Assembly (NCBI RefSeq): GCF_035046485.1
Contig: NC_085137.1
Span: 5,061,977-5,125,976, forward strand
Direction: 5' to 3'
Source: Aedes albopictus
Lineage: Eukaryota > Arthropoda > Insecta > Diptera > Culicidae
DNA length: 64,000 nt
A program made the translations under genes and the position numbers. Each line of letters opens with the position of its first letter. Within the stretch, counting starts at the first letter, position 1. The notes beneath the pieces are model-generated. The model saw only the letters and a program-made list of their open reading frames with translations, searched no databases and was not told where the DNA came from. Positions 31,800 to 44,273 of the stretch are shown in pieces.

Positions 31800-33860
31800 G
31801 AATACTCTAGGAGCTCCCTTTGGAAATGTTCCAGTTCTTTGTGAGAGTTCTTAAGATGTTCCTTTTTGGAAATCTTCCAAGAGTTCTGCGCGGGAATCCT
31901 TCAGGACTTCATTGTCTAAATCCTCCAGAAGTTATTTTTGACTTTTCCTCAGGAATTCCTTCTACGATTCCTTACGGAAACCTTTCTTTTTTATTATAAA
32001 TCCTACAGGAGCCTTTTCTGGGAATTCATTAGAAGTTCTTCTGCTGTGATTTTACTAGGAGCTTCTACTATATTCACCCAAGAATAATCTTTGAAAACTC
32101 TCCAAAACTAAATTGTGAAAATTTTCTGTAATATTGTACTGGGGATCCTTCAAGGGTTCTCTCTGAGCATCCTTCAGAAGATTCTTCTGAAAGTCCTTCC
32201 GGAGTTTTTTTTTTCTGAAATTTTCTCTGTAGTTCATTATGAAAGTCTTCTAAAAGTTACGTCTAGGAATCTTCCTGGAGTTCCTTCTGAAAATTCTCCA
32301 GTGCCTTATGATATGATCCTCAATAAATTTGTTTTGGAGATCATCCAAGATTTCTTTTTGGAAATACTCTAGGAGTTTCTTGTCTAAAGCCTTTTTATTT
32401 CCTCAGGATTTCCTTCTGAAATTTCTTACGGAATCTTCAAGGACTAACGATAGAAGCGATAGAAAAAAGTATGGCAAATATCATAACACTGACATTAATT
32501 AGGTAACGCAAAAATTACAATTTTCAACCCCACTCCCCCTATGTTACTCTTTCTGCATAGGATCTCCAAAATATGTGTACTCCTTCATGAACCCACACCC
32601 GTCCTTCACCTAGAAACGTGACATAATTTATAGACGCTTTCCATAATACATGTTCTGTGGGGATTTCCGTAAAGACTCCAACTGGGATAATCTTAGGGTT
32701 TCTTGCCTAGATTCTTCCAGAGATATCAAGATTTTTTTTTCTAAAGGTTCGTCCAGGGGTTCCTACCACGATTCGTGATCTCGCGACTTTTCTCTGAAGG
32801 GATTTCTGATAATTTCTCCAAGGATTCCTTACTGAATTATTGTAAGACTTCTTTCAGTTTTTTATCTGAGTTTTTAATTAATTTCTTCAAAGATTTATCT
32901 CTGAATTCCTCCTGACATTCATCCTGGAATTTTTCCATAGAATCTTAGAAAATTTCTCTAATGATTCTTTCCATGATTCCTTTGACAATTCCTATAGGTA
33001 TTCATCCAAGGTGTGATCTACGGCGTAGCCAGCTTTTCTTATTTCTTGCTTACTCTCCTAAACAAACTCGAGAAAAAGAAGGTTGGAGAGAGGGGCAATT
33101 TACCCCTGGTTTCATCCCACTCTGTGTCGTGTTGGTTTAAGAGAGAAAGCAAGAAAAATAAAGCTGGCTACGCCATTGTCTGTGATTCCACCTCAGGCTT
33201 CTTATATCTTCCTTCCGAGTCTTCGTCAAAATATATCTACAGATTTCTTCCAGGATTCATCGAGGGATTGATGCAGGAACACTCCCAGAGTCATACTCAG
33301 GATATTTGTTGAGATTTCTTCAAAGAAACCTCCAGGGATTCTTTTAAGAGGCATGATATACTTCCGAAACTCCTCCAGAGATTTCCCATGATTCTTCCAA
33401 AGTATTCTCTAGAATTCTTCTAGCGTTCCGTCCGGCAAAGATTCCCCCATGATTTTTTCAGTATTTCGTCAGAGATTTTACTTTCGAGATAGCTCCAAGG
33501 ATTCCTCCAAAGATTCCCTCATGGATACCACCCGAGGTGTCTTGACACACGTGTCTCGGGATTTCACCAGGATTATTTGTATCAGGTTTCCTCCCGGAAT
33601 CAGTTCTGGGGTTGCTCCATAGATTTCCCATCATTCATCCGGAGATCTTCCTGAATTCATCTGATTTATTTTCAGGATTTCTCCATTGATTCTTTCCGGA
33701 ACTTCTTCAAAAATTCTTCTCGATCATTCTTCGGGGATCTTCTCAGGATTCCTGCAAGGGTTACTTCTGTGGTTCTATCATGGATTTTTCCTGATTCTTT
33801 CGAAGATTCCCCTATAATCCTGATTCTTTCAGATGTTTGTTCAAAATCCTTTTATGGTAT
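31800..33860. repeat. Strongly diverged GGAATTCC-type minisatellite
   Basis: TTCCTTCTGAAATTTC, ATTCTTCCAGAG and CAGGATTCCTCC-like words recur with a period near 12 or multiples, pyrimidine-rich on the plus strand. Tracts 31800-32450, 32640-33010 and 33187-33860 are separated by ordinary sequence at 32450-32640 and by the MITE at 33018-33180. Copies are more diverged than those at 47-60 kb. Confidence 0.65.
33018..33180. mobile_element. Foldback MITE related to 12691-12854
   Basis: GGCGTAGCCAGCTTTTCTTA, then TTTCTTGCTTACTCTC at the left, with the inverted GAGAGAAAGCAAGAAAAATA and AAGCTGGCTACGCC at the right. TGTGAT is repeated outside (33012-33017, 33181-33186). Frames on the plus strand across it are incidental. 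Confidence 0.8.
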
Positions 33861-33869
33861 GGGTATTCT

Positions 33870-34855
33870 CTCAGTATGGTTTTTGTCCCGGATCTAGGGC
33901 TTGTTTGGTCCCTCCAGGCCCAGGGATCCTTCACGGATAGATTGGGAAAGTTCAACTGAAAGGAGAAAGGCTACAGAAATGGCTATGCAGTCTTGAAGAA
34001 ATACAAACGATATTTTTTGTTTTTTTTTTTTTATTGTTTCGACCACTTTAGGAGCGCCAATTAAGTACGTCTCGCTAAAAAAAGAATTTTTGAACCCCCC
34101 TTCCCCAACTTGATTCGAACGCTAATGTTAATCATCTGATCGGTGTTAAGCATCATTATACCACCCGGAACACTTGTCTACAAATTATATAAAGGGATTT
34201 TTTCAATCGTAATTTCTTGAGCTTGCAATGCACTGCCTTTAGTTGCTACTTCAGTGTCGCCAGATCAGCTACATTCACAAAGGAACCAATGAGATAACTG
34301 CTTGGGACTAACACAGTCATCTCCAGTGTATGAGTGTTGGTGGTTTACTATTTTAGGAGAAAATGACGCCTGCTGCGTTAGGTCAGTGTGGAGAAGGAGA
34401 GGGAAGTGATTATGACAATCGCTTGCCCACGTCAAGTCTTTGAGTCCTATGCGTCTGCACAAGGTCATGTGGATGTCGGAGTGTTGTTGGTTATTTTTGG
34501 TAGAGGGTTCACTCATATTGGTGCGTAGATGCCAGGCGTAAAGTGATAGATTGTGTGAAGATAACTGTGAAGATGATGCGGCACAGTTCATTTGGTTGCA
34601 TAACTTGTAGGCGATGATAGATTGATGCTGTGCAGGGGGAAAGAAAGGGAAGAGGGCCTTTTTAATCTCGAGCGATAGCTATGCACATACGAATATACAT
34701 GAGAAGAATATGTAGAGAAGAGAGAGAAAGTGCTTATGAATCAGAAGCGGTTTCCACTAGACCACTAAGCCTTTGTCATCCCTTTGTCAACTCTCAGAAT
34801 TTGGTGATCGACATATAAGAATTTTTTTTTTATTAAACTACATACATGCTAAGGC
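33870..34855. other. Unassigned stretch
   Basis: A T run at 34020-34032 and a run of pyrimidines precede ordinary sequence. The minus-strand frame 34265-34591 (108 codons, starts MNCAASSSQLSSHN) has no recognised domain. Nothing else supportable. Confidence 0.4.
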
Positions 34856-34858
34856 TTG

Positions 34859-35037
34859 TTCATAAACCACGTAGAGTTTTTGGGGTGGTGAAGGGGGGGG
34901 GGGGGGTGTAATTAGGTGTTGTATTTAGTAAAACTCTGCGGTCCATAAAAAAATATTTTGTTTTTGTGTATAAACCAACATTTTCGAAGGGGTCAGCTTT
35001 GAAATGATCAAAATTTGATCTATACGTGGTTTATGAA
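34859..35037. mobile_element. 179-bp TIR MITE with poly-G tract
   Basis: A perfect 15-base TIR: TTCATAAACCACGTA at 34859-34873 and its inverse at 35023-35037. A run of 14 G lies at 34893-34906. Elements with this ACCACGTGGTTTATGAA-type end are familiar in Aedes (from memory). Confidence 0.8.
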
Positions 35038-35104
35038 TGGCATCGATATGATATACGATTACATCATATTCAATGGCAATGAACGTTTTTATTAAATATG
35101 GAAG

Positions 35105-35165
35105 TGCTCATAGAACACTGTAAGATGCAGATTATGTCCCAATAGGGTATAGTAATGCCATAAGG
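35105..35165. repeat. Remnant of the GGCGTAACGTCC-type MITE
   Basis: GTGCTCATAGAACACTGTAA and TTATGTCCCAATAGGG resemble the inner blocks of the 6487-6640 element, heavily mutated and without clear ends. Confidence 0.4.
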
Positions 35166-35289
35166 AAAGAGATAAATGAAAATATCAGTAAATGAGTTTT
35201 TCTATCATGGACGGTGCAGATCCTACAACTTGTGAAATCTCAGAAGGTGATAAAACCAGGTTAAGACAAAACGGATCTAGACTTACACA

Positions 35290-35650
35290 GAAGTGAATGA
35301 ATCACCGAAATTCCTGGTGTACTCAGAGGATACTTGTAGAAATCAATGGAAGTTGTTTTCTCGGAGTTCTTGAAACAATCCCAGCTAAATTCATACATTT
35401 ACTTATGGTTTAATTCGTGAACGAATTTCCCCAGAAATTCCAGGGAAATTGCTAGAAAAACTATGGAGAAAATGTATAGACAAACTGGAGTGAATTCTTA
35501 GAATAATTTTTGGAAAACCCCAGAAACATTCCTGTAAGAATTTATTAAAGTTTCTTGAAAGAATAACCCGATAAATTCCTGGAGGAATCCTGGAAGTATT
35601 TATCATCAAAGGAATTCTTGGAGGGAATTGTAGAGGGGGTTTTTGATTGA
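35290..35650. repeat. Degenerate GGAATTCC-type minisatellite, purine-rich
   Basis: AATTCCTGGAGGAATCCTGG-like units on the plus strand, diverged. Minus-strand frames 35403-35756 and 35545-36024 draw part of their length from it. Confidence 0.65.
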
Positions 35651-38600
35651 ACAAACTTCCGAGAAGCAGCTGGGAAAATACACAGGGGCTTCTTGGTAAA
35701 ACGGCGTTCAGCCAAATGACACGGAACCTTGTAAATAAATTCGTCATTTTTAGCACGTAGCCAACAGTTCATTATTGAGAAAGTCGTTTTATTACAATAG
35801 TGCCTTTCATACCAATTCTCCCCACAGTAGTAGGCCATGGCGGGCCATGCCAACCCAAAGTGGAATGGAAATCTTCCAATTGGATTTGAAGAGTTTTTCA
35901 TTTGACCGATCCTATTTTCGGACCCAATTTTAGGTTCTTCCATTCCCGTCTCCTCCCCACTGCTTCCGGTCGTGTCCAGTCCCGTTGGTTCCTCGCACTG
36001 ACCCACCGGTTTCCTTATCACCAAAAGACATCGTTATTCCAATTTCAATCTCACATTTAACTTTTAGCACACTCCAGCACTCCAGCAACTGAGGAGGCGC
36101 TCTCGAAAGACGTAAAAAGGACTCCGGTCTTGTTAGTCCGAAGTGCTCTTCCACCGTCCCGTCGTCCCACGACCCACGACGGGCCATTTCAAACCCGGCG
36201 TGTGGGGTGGTGGTTGGTTGGAAAAGGACACGAACACACAAAAAGAAGCTAAATAAATTTAACTAACATGGATTCTCTCTTCACATTTTCCTTCTTATTA
36301 GAAATTCTTCCTGCGGATACCGCGCGCGTGGTGTGGTACCTTTTCTTGACGGTCGTCTTTTCGGAAAATCTTCCCCCTCAGCAGTTTCCTTTTTGGAACC
36401 CGGTCGGTACCTAAACCGGTCCTCACATATCCAATTTTCTAATTACACTCTGGAAATCTTTGATTTTTGTATCCAACAAAGGAGGGCACTTCTCTGTCCA
36501 GTATCCGGTTTATCGTTGATCCCAAGTAGGCAGAGGTATGCGTCAATTAGATTCGGCTTTTACAGAGAAATAATCGCCTGCTGTGATTGGTCGACGCTGC
36601 CTAGTTCGTTGTTCGAATTTCAAATGCCTACTTTGATTAGTTCTTTGCTGACAATCAGTGGGATGAGTAGATGAAGTTCAGGTCGATTGAAATCTTGACT
36701 GAAATCGATTGAATTTGTGTTCAATAAAGTTCAATACCTACGCTTGTTTAATGGCAACTCTTTATTTTGAACATATATTATATCTGTGAAGGTATACCGA
36801 ACCAGAACACTCTAACTACTATTCTTATGTAATTCATGAAATAAAAAAATCTCTTGATTTCTAAAATTTTTATAAACTGATTTTCAGAACTTCTTATATA
36901 TTTCAATTCCTTACTCAATACTGTAGGATCCTCATAACATTCAAACAACAATTCCATCTCATTGTCCATCAGCGATAGCAGCAGTAGATTCCTCTATGCT
37001 CACTAACAATGTTGTCATTGAGAAGTACTTGCTCATGTCTGCAATATCCAGATAGCAACCAGCACTTGGCCATCCGCATTGCAACAAAAAAGCACCCCAA
37101 AAAAGCAGTAATAAAAAACAGATATAAACATAACAATAATATTTGATATTATAATACGACAAGCCGCAGATTTCGATCCCCTTTTGGCAATTTTTCGAAA
37201 TGGATTGTTCTTCTTCCCCTTTCTCTATCCTCTCGTTACTCTGTTTTCCACTGTTGTTGAACATTCGTTGTAGATAGTGTAACTGAATCTGCGAGAATGT
37301 CACTTGAATGATAATTCTCTTAGACTGATTTTTGAAAATCCGAGTCATATCTATTTATATTTCCATTCCACGACAGTATAACTAGTCTTGCCAAGCATAC
37401 TTCTCTTGCACAGAAAAAAAAAAAAACTCGGATCTCAGATGGTACAAAATCAATTTATTTAAATGCGAGACATTACAAGCACGTGACCAGTCGCAGTCAT
37501 CGTGTTCGATGTTCCGATGTGCTCTGGTTTGGGAAATATTTCGCTTTTTTTTTTATTGTTTCTGTGGTCATGATGGCACATTAGCGATAATTGGATACGC
37601 AGTTTTCCACTACTGCATTCAAATGGGCTACAATTTGCCATATCCATAAACGGGATTTCTTTTTGGGGTCGTTCGGTTAACCAAAATTATTATTATTCGC
37701 CCTTTATTGGAACGGCCTTTCGCCCTTAAGCGAGTTTGTCATTATTAACCGAAATTGTCACACAGTAGCGTTGAGTTGGATTAATAGAAATACACTTGAA
37801 ATCCAATGGCGCTGTAGTCACTTTTTCTATTCAATTAAAATAATAACTTTAATTGTAATAATTGATTGTTTTTAAGTATCCAGCTTGTAGAGGCTCTTTT
37901 GTTTTGGTAAACAAAATTTATTTGACACTTCTAGTACCGCTACTGATGCTGTAAGGGCGTGGCAAACTAGATGTTAGTCACACGAACAGTCGCGACATTA
38001 GAGTTCTGTGGCTAGTTATTCTAATGTTGGATTCGAACGTTCACTGAGTGATTGGGTGAATAATTGATTCATCGCTATTTACCAGATTGTGCAATATTCA
38101 CTACAAATTGAGCTATTCTTCATTGCACGATTATTTAATTTTCAGATCATGCTGACAGTTCTGCATGAGTAAGACAAAGACCGCCTTGGTTTTTGTCTTT
38201 TTTTTCGTTTATTCATTATCTGTCAAAGTCACCATTAGACATATACCAGCACTTCAATAGGTAAATCCAACGGAAGCGATCCCTCCGCATCTGGTGGCAG
38301 GAATGAGAACCCTATGAAAAACGTGACTCCTCCAAAATTTCACATGGCGCAGCATAGGTAAAGTGCACTTTTTTCACTTTTTCATATCAAATTCCGCATC
38401 GTAGAGAAACAAACGAGCACTTTTTGGAAAGAAAATTTAATTCTCTTTCAGGTGCGCCAAGATCCGGTAAGTACTTACGAACAATATATGTGATTAATTT
38501 GAGGAGCTCTTGCTATGCCTCCGGCGGGCGATCTTCCGGATTTTTTGTTAGCTGGCCAATCCGGTATCTGCCGGCATGGGCATAAAGAATGATGATAATG

Positions 38601-38870
38601 GAAGCCATTGCAAATGGAAAATAGCAACTTCTAAAGCAAAAAATGAGTAAAATTTGACAACAAAAAATTGACTTTTTTATGTAAACAAACGATTTTCCCC
38701 TTATCTCACCAAGCGCCTCTACAATTGGGGGAAATTCGGTTTTGCCTATACTTTCTTTTAAGTAGGATGAAAATGTGAATAACATGCTTAATAAGGGAAT
38801 AAACCTGTTATGCAGCCTTCTTCTAGACTTATGAGGAGATAGAGAGTTTCAGGATAGCTGTTCACCCACA
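35651..38870. other. Unassigned stretch, partly GC-richer
   Basis: 35780-36700 is less AT-rich, with overlapping frames on both strands (35930-36241 on minus, 36333-36674 on plus). 36770-37450 is AT-rich with minus-strand frame 36959-37348. No domain, no repeat structure and no splice pattern I can defend. It may hold UTR or regulatory sequence of a neighbouring gene. Confidence 0.4.
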
Positions 38871-38876
38871 GCTTCG

Positions 38877-39070
38877 TTAGACCAAGCCCACTCATGGGCT
38901 CAATCAAGCGTTTTAACGTTAAGTAGAGCCCCGAACAAAGAAGCGAACCGCACCGGTCGCTGCTAAGTAGGGCTCGAAAGCGAAAAGTTTACGTACGGTT
39001 CGTAGCAGGGCTTAGAATATAGAGACACGCAAAGTACGGTCTCTATCCGTAGGCTCGTGCGCTCTCTCGC
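38877..39070 (+). repeat. Dispersed repeat K, copy 1
   Basis: AGACCAAGCCCACTC..TGGGCT, CGCACCGGTCG and GGTCTCTATCCGTA occur in the same order as in the reverse complement of 42150-42316. About 190 bases, diverged. Identity unknown. Confidence 0.35.
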
Positions 39071-40972
39071 GTTTAGCTCTCTGGGTAGCGTAAAGAGGAG
39101 ACGAAAGAACATGAGTATGGATTTGTTGCCAGGTATATAGCTTCTAGAGAATGATTTTCTTGTTTTGTATTGGTAGGAATTTATTTTAGTTTGCATCAAA
39201 TATTTAAAATTTTTATTTTTACTTGCTTTGAAATTTTCAACCAAACAATATCATAGATCGTTACATGAATAACACAACAAATTGTCTGACATACAATTGT
39301 GATAGAGTGACAATACAAACGCAGAAAAATAATAGGTTTAAATTGACAAGCTTTGCTTAAGTATGTTATGAATAAAGTTTCCCCCTCTTCGCCAATTTTA
39401 GGATCATGCATAACGAAAATGTATTGATTTTCTTATAAAAATAGTTACGATTGTTCATAATCACACCTTTAGTTTTTGATTCGGTCGATCGTTTCGAAAC
39501 TAATATTTGAAGAAATGTATGGTGATTCAGTGAATTTTGCTATTTTAACACGTACATGTTTGAGCCGGGGTTGCTACGCAGCAAGTAAAGTTTGGTTTCG
39601 CCCATTTAGAAAAATCTCCAAATAAATAACTCGCGAAGATCGTTCCGACAAGTTCCAAAATTATCGTCATCCGTCGCAGATTCCGGTGAGAAGATGTGCG
39701 TATTTGCTAACCCGGAAAGATACCATTTGACGGTAATAAGTGACCACAAGGTTTTCTTTCTTCACTTTCCGGGCTGAGATCCCCCGCTTTGAAAGAGCTG
39801 TGCCTCGCCTTTCGTCTGTCGTGAATATTTCGAAAAAGGCAAAGGAGTTTTGGTTTGATTGCTGTTTTTGAAAATGGTGGTTGTCAGTGGGTGGTTTATT
39901 AAATATAAATTTAAAAATATAAATTAAATAAACGAGACATTAGGAAGAAAGTGTGCGAAATGGGTAACTTCACCCTTGCAGAAACCATAAGGCAAAGCAG
40001 AAAAAAAATCTGCGAAGACCCCATGCGAATAACACCGACCATACAGAATAGGAGGTTCGACATTAGATCTATAAAAACAACCCAACAATTGGGGAGATCT
40101 TTCCAATATTACACATTTATTCACAGCTCTTTTATCCACATTTTCATATATTTGAAACATATTCATCAACGTGTTATCTGGATCGTTTGGTACAATATGT
40201 CCACGCATCCTTCCTCCCCTGTAAATTCGAGAAGTACCTTGCCGAAAGAATATATTCTGTACTCCCAGTATTTCGAAGAATCATCTTTGCGCGTAAATAC
40301 AACGCAGTAGACCTGGCCGCTTTGATGCATGTGTCATATCTATGATATGCTGCAAGCATCAATATTGACAAGAAAAGTAACACGATTGCTTTCCAGGGTG
40401 ATTCCAGGGTGATTCCAGGGTGATTCCGTACTGGCTGTGTATGTATAAGATTAGATAAGAGTAGTTACGATTTTTCAAAGATGCTTTGACTGTACCTAAC
40501 TCTATTCAGATATCATAGAAACACTTCAGTTTTTTTTTTTTTTTTTGTAAAAACAAACTTTAATCATACCGATAATAATCTAAAAAAAAATGTAGTCGAG
40601 CTGCCAAGTTTCATCAATTAAAATAGGCGGTGTGCAGGACTGCCATATTGTAGGTTCCTCGTTATAGAAAAAGCAAGGTGTTGGATGTTAAAATACATCA
40701 ATTGTTGTATGAAGTGCCAAAAATGAGAGTGGGCTCATTTTGTACTTTGACAAATACGCAGTCTACTTCAAGCGCATAGAATCTGCTTCCAACAAAATAT
40801 TCATATACCAGCATCCAAAGGATCGCAATATATATTAAGATTTTCTCTTGATGCTTTGTAACTAAAAGGTTGTGACTGAGTATAGAATAAGCTGAAGTTA
40901 AAATACACGTTAATGAAAAACGGTTGCGCAAACTTATCGCAGACTGTTAGAAGACAGCTTCTACTATGACCA
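39071..40972. other. Unassigned stretch
   Basis: AT-rich. An 11-base unit TTCCAGGGTGA is repeated three times at 40391-40423, and a T run lies at about 40531-40546. The frames 39951-40310 (plus) and 39924-40208 (minus) overlap and match nothing I recognise. Confidence 0.45.
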
Positions 40973-41672
40973 CACGCAGAAAAATGGCGCTTGTTTGAAA
41001 CAATAAAACGCATGGTTGATTTTCAAACTGAGAATTTACTTATTCCAAAGTTATATTTCTTTGTTTTCATTTAGAATTTATCGATAAAAACAACCGATTA
41101 CCATCATTTCAAATAACGTAAATAATTTCATTTGTTTCAACAAAATAAAAACCATAAACATGGTCCGAAAGCACTCACACATTTTTAAAATGCTTACCCC
41201 AACATCGCCACAACGAAGAAGGTGTAGCAAATCCATCACGCCAACTTCCAAGTGCAGCTTTGGTCGTGGTAAATAACGCGCAGGTACTCACGGCAGCATC
41301 CACAAAAAGTTGTCCGGTTTCGCCTTTTTTGTCTTTTTTTTAGTCGTTCTCCTCCCCATCCGCTTACCGACGGTCTAAAAATAGATTTCCGAGCTGCCGC
41401 TGCAGCTGCCGTCACCAACACAATCACATTCCGGGTTTGTTAGTTGCAAAAGCGCAGTCGTTTGAATCAATCCATTATTTCATGTTGAAAATACCATATC
41501 TCTGTTTGTTTCAACAAACTGTCAAAAATCTCGACAAATGAAAATATTTGTATAATCAAACCAATGGAACAGTTCAGTTTAAACTAGAAATCAGTTTGTC
41601 GCTATAGTAAACTGAAAAATTGGTTGATTTGAACTAGAACTTAATTGTGTTTACAATTTATTTTTCTGCGTG
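40973..41672. mobile_element. 700-bp TIR element (CACGCAGAAAAAT ends)
   Basis: CACGCAGAAAAAT at 40973-40985 is inverted at 41660-41672. The subterminal regions share TTGATTT-type words and TTTGTTTCAA. The middle (about 41205-41450) is much GC-richer than the AT-rich arms and may be a captured or nested piece; see findings. No transposase frame. Confidence 0.7.
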
Positions 41673-42149
41673 CAGGATTCAAAAATCTTAACCTACGCGA
41701 AGTTGTAAAGGAGACAACTACGTTATAAATGTGTTGGAAATGCAAGGGATGTAATTATTCAATAATTATTAAAAATATGCTCAAAATCTCAAATTCAGAT
41801 CAATTTCTTGCGAGAAAGGCAACATGAATATCGAAGAGATGGATATTATTTTAGATAAAAATTCAACCTACAAGTCATACAGTAAGCAACAAACACATAA
41901 TTTAAAAAAAGATTGCTTGAATTCCGATACATTATTGAGAAAATAATATCTTTAAACGCACCAAAGCTGGTACAAATCTCCAAGGGAATTATTTATTTGA
42001 GTTCAATTTTTACTAACTGTTTTCAGTCTTATCCAAAACCCCTTCTTTCAAAATATGAGCACAGATTATTATACTGAATAAGATTTGCAATAACACCATA
42101 GAAATACACAAAATATTGCGATGATTTACAGAAGTGCAAAAAACCGATG
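41673..42149. other. Unassigned AT-rich stretch
   Basis: No frame, repeat or TIR of note. Confidence 0.6.
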
Positions 42150-42316
42150 GTACGGATAGAATAGAGACCACCGGTGCGCAAAGGCGACCGATCATTATTT
42201 TACTCACATGGAAACGAACGACCGGTGTGAAAATGGGTGGATAACGAAATTAAAAATCGTTAACGACGTGCTGTTGCGTGTGTAGTATGAAGCCCACGAG
42301 TGGGCTTGGTCTTACA
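42150..42316 (-). repeat. Dispersed repeat K, copy 2
   Basis: The reverse complement shares ordered blocks with 38877-39070. It contains the small palindrome AGCCCACGAGTGGGCT. Confidence 0.35.
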
Positions 42317-42479
42317 TGTTCGGTGGCATAACCAACCCTGTCTATCGAATTAGGAAGACGTTGATTCAAGTCTCACCAGGATTACAAGCATTTTTCGCAT
42401 TTTTTTCATTTCAATTTGATATTTTAGCAACTCGTCGTTTTCATTCTACCATATACTACAGATAACCATTGAGCAAATT

Positions 42480-43990
42480 ATTCAAAAATTTGAGAATTTC
42501 CCCAGGTGATCTTTCTTGTATTGATCCAGTATTTATTCCGGGACTATATCCAGGAAGTGCTTTGAACACCACATCATCAAGGTTTATTCTGGGATCGTTT
42601 CAGGCAATTCCTTTATTTTTTTCTAGAAGTTCCTTCCGGGATTTCAGGTTTGTCCAGTAAAGACCTAAACAAATATTTTTAATATTCATACAGTAATTCT
42701 TTTCAGGATTCCTCGAGAAGTTCCTTTCTGCATTATCCTAGTGGTCGAATTCCAGCGCACAGTTTCTTCGAAGAGAAGAAATTTTCTCCCATTGCCAACC
42801 AGCAAGAAAAATATCTTCTCTTCGAAGAAAAAGTGCACCGGAATTCGCCTACAGGAGTTCCTTACGAGATTCTTCACAAAGTTTCTTCCGACATTCTTTG
42901 AGGATTCCTTCCGAAATTATTTTCTTCCGGAGATTCCTCTTAGAGTTCTTCCCGGAGGTAAATTCAAAAACTACTTCCGGCATTACTGCCGTTCTTCGCA
43001 CAGTTGTCTCATGTTATATGGGATTCCAGGTATTCCACAAGGTTTCCTTTTGAACATTTTTTAGATATTTTTTTTCCGCAACTTCTAGCAGTTCCTTCTG
43101 GGATTCCGTCAAAATCTCCTACTTTAATTTCTGCACGACACGACGATCTTCAGGAGTTCCATCCAGGATTCCACCATATCTTTCTTCTTAACTTATTACA
43201 TGAGTTCCTCCTGAGATCCCTCTAGAATTTCGATCTGGATTCTTCCAGGACTTCTCCAGGTGTTTCTTCTAAGCTTGTTTTCGGATTTCCTTCGGAAATT
43301 GTTCCATTTTTTTCTTTTTTTTTAATTTCTCAACGAATCCTTTCTAAGATTCCTACTGGAGCTCCTTTAAGGTTTCCTGTTGTATCCAGTAATGAACTAA
43401 AAATAATTCATCCAGGAGTCAGTTCCAAGATTCCTAAAGATATTCCTTTGGTAATTCAAAAAAGTTTCAGCAGAGTTTTTCTTCAAAAGTTTTTTTTTTC
43501 CCAAAATCACTCTGGGGGTTCCTTCTAGGATTCATCATAAATGATTCCATCCTGAATTCTTTCTGGAGTTCCTTCTGGACATCCTCCAGAACATCTTACC
43601 TGGACTTTTCCTCAAAGATTGGTTTGGAGTTCCTCCCGGGATTCCTCCAGATATTCCTTCCGTGATTCCTCTAGAAGTTCTTTCTGGGATTCCTCCAGAA
43701 ATTTCTTTTGATATACTTGTAGGACCTCCTCCAGAGGGTCATTTAAGAATTCCCCCAGCAGTTCCTTTCGAGATTCTTTCAGAAGTTCCTTTTGGTATAC
43801 TTCTAGGATTTCCTTCCGGGATCCCTTCAGAGATTTATTTCGCGATTCCTCCAGGAGCTCCTTCCGAGATTTCGTCTGGAAATATTTAAGGAGTTCCTCC
43901 TGTGATTTCTACAGGTGTCACTTCCGGAATTTCTTCAGAAATTCCTTTCGGGATTCTTCCATGGTTTCCGTCTTAGATTCCTGAAAACCT
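42480..43990. repeat. GGAATTCC minisatellite, pyrimidine-rich orientation
   Basis: TTCCTCCGGGATTCCTTCAG-like units with a 12-base rhythm, clearest at 43540-43960. The plus-strand frame 43662-43889 (IPPEIS, GIPSEI words) is the repeat read in frame. The foldback MITE at 42741-42849 interrupts it. Confidence 0.82.
42741..42849. mobile_element. 109-bp foldback MITE, TA duplication
   Basis: CGAATTCCAGCGCACAGTTT then CTTCGAAGAGAAGA at the left pairs with the inverted right arm. TA lies at 42739-42740 and 42850-42851. Arms are about 40 bases and the loop about 20. Confidence 0.82.
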
Positions 43991-44094
43991 TCGCCTGGGT
44001 TTCTTCAAGAATTTATCCAAAAAATCTGCATGATTTTTTTGAGAGCACATGACCACATGATACTCCTTATGGGATTTTGGCACGAATTTTCGGT

Positions 44095-44200
44095 AACATA
44101 ACAAGGAACTGTTCTGGAAACAATCCTGCACCTCCTGAAGGAATCCTGGAAGAAATTGTTTTAGGAACCCCGGTAGGAACATCTGGGAGAGTCCAGGGCG
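44095..44200. repeat. Minisatellite scrap, purine-rich orientation
   Basis: CTGAAGGAATCCTGGAAGAA-like units, reversed relative to the tract ending at 43990. Further scraps in this orientation lie at 44930-45080 and 45470-45720. Confidence 0.65.
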
Positions 44201-44273
44201 AGTGTGGGTTTCGTGGCCGTGCGGTTAGCACTTACCAGCGTCAGCCATCTTGGCGTTTCGTAAGCCTCGGGAG
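44201..44273 (+). mobile_element. tRNA-derived SINE (Feilai-like), head, split by a hAT-like element
   Basis: TTCGTGGCCGTGCGGTTAGC (A box) and GCGTTTCGTAAGCCTCGGGA match the head of the SINE at 20201. It breaks at CTCGGGAG (44266-44273) and resumes after the hAT-like element at 44780. Confidence 0.8.

Noticed and set aside
42330..42400. B-box-like GTTGATTCAAGTCTCACC, possible tRNA or SINE
   Set aside because: No matching A box at the right distance, no SINE body and no tail.
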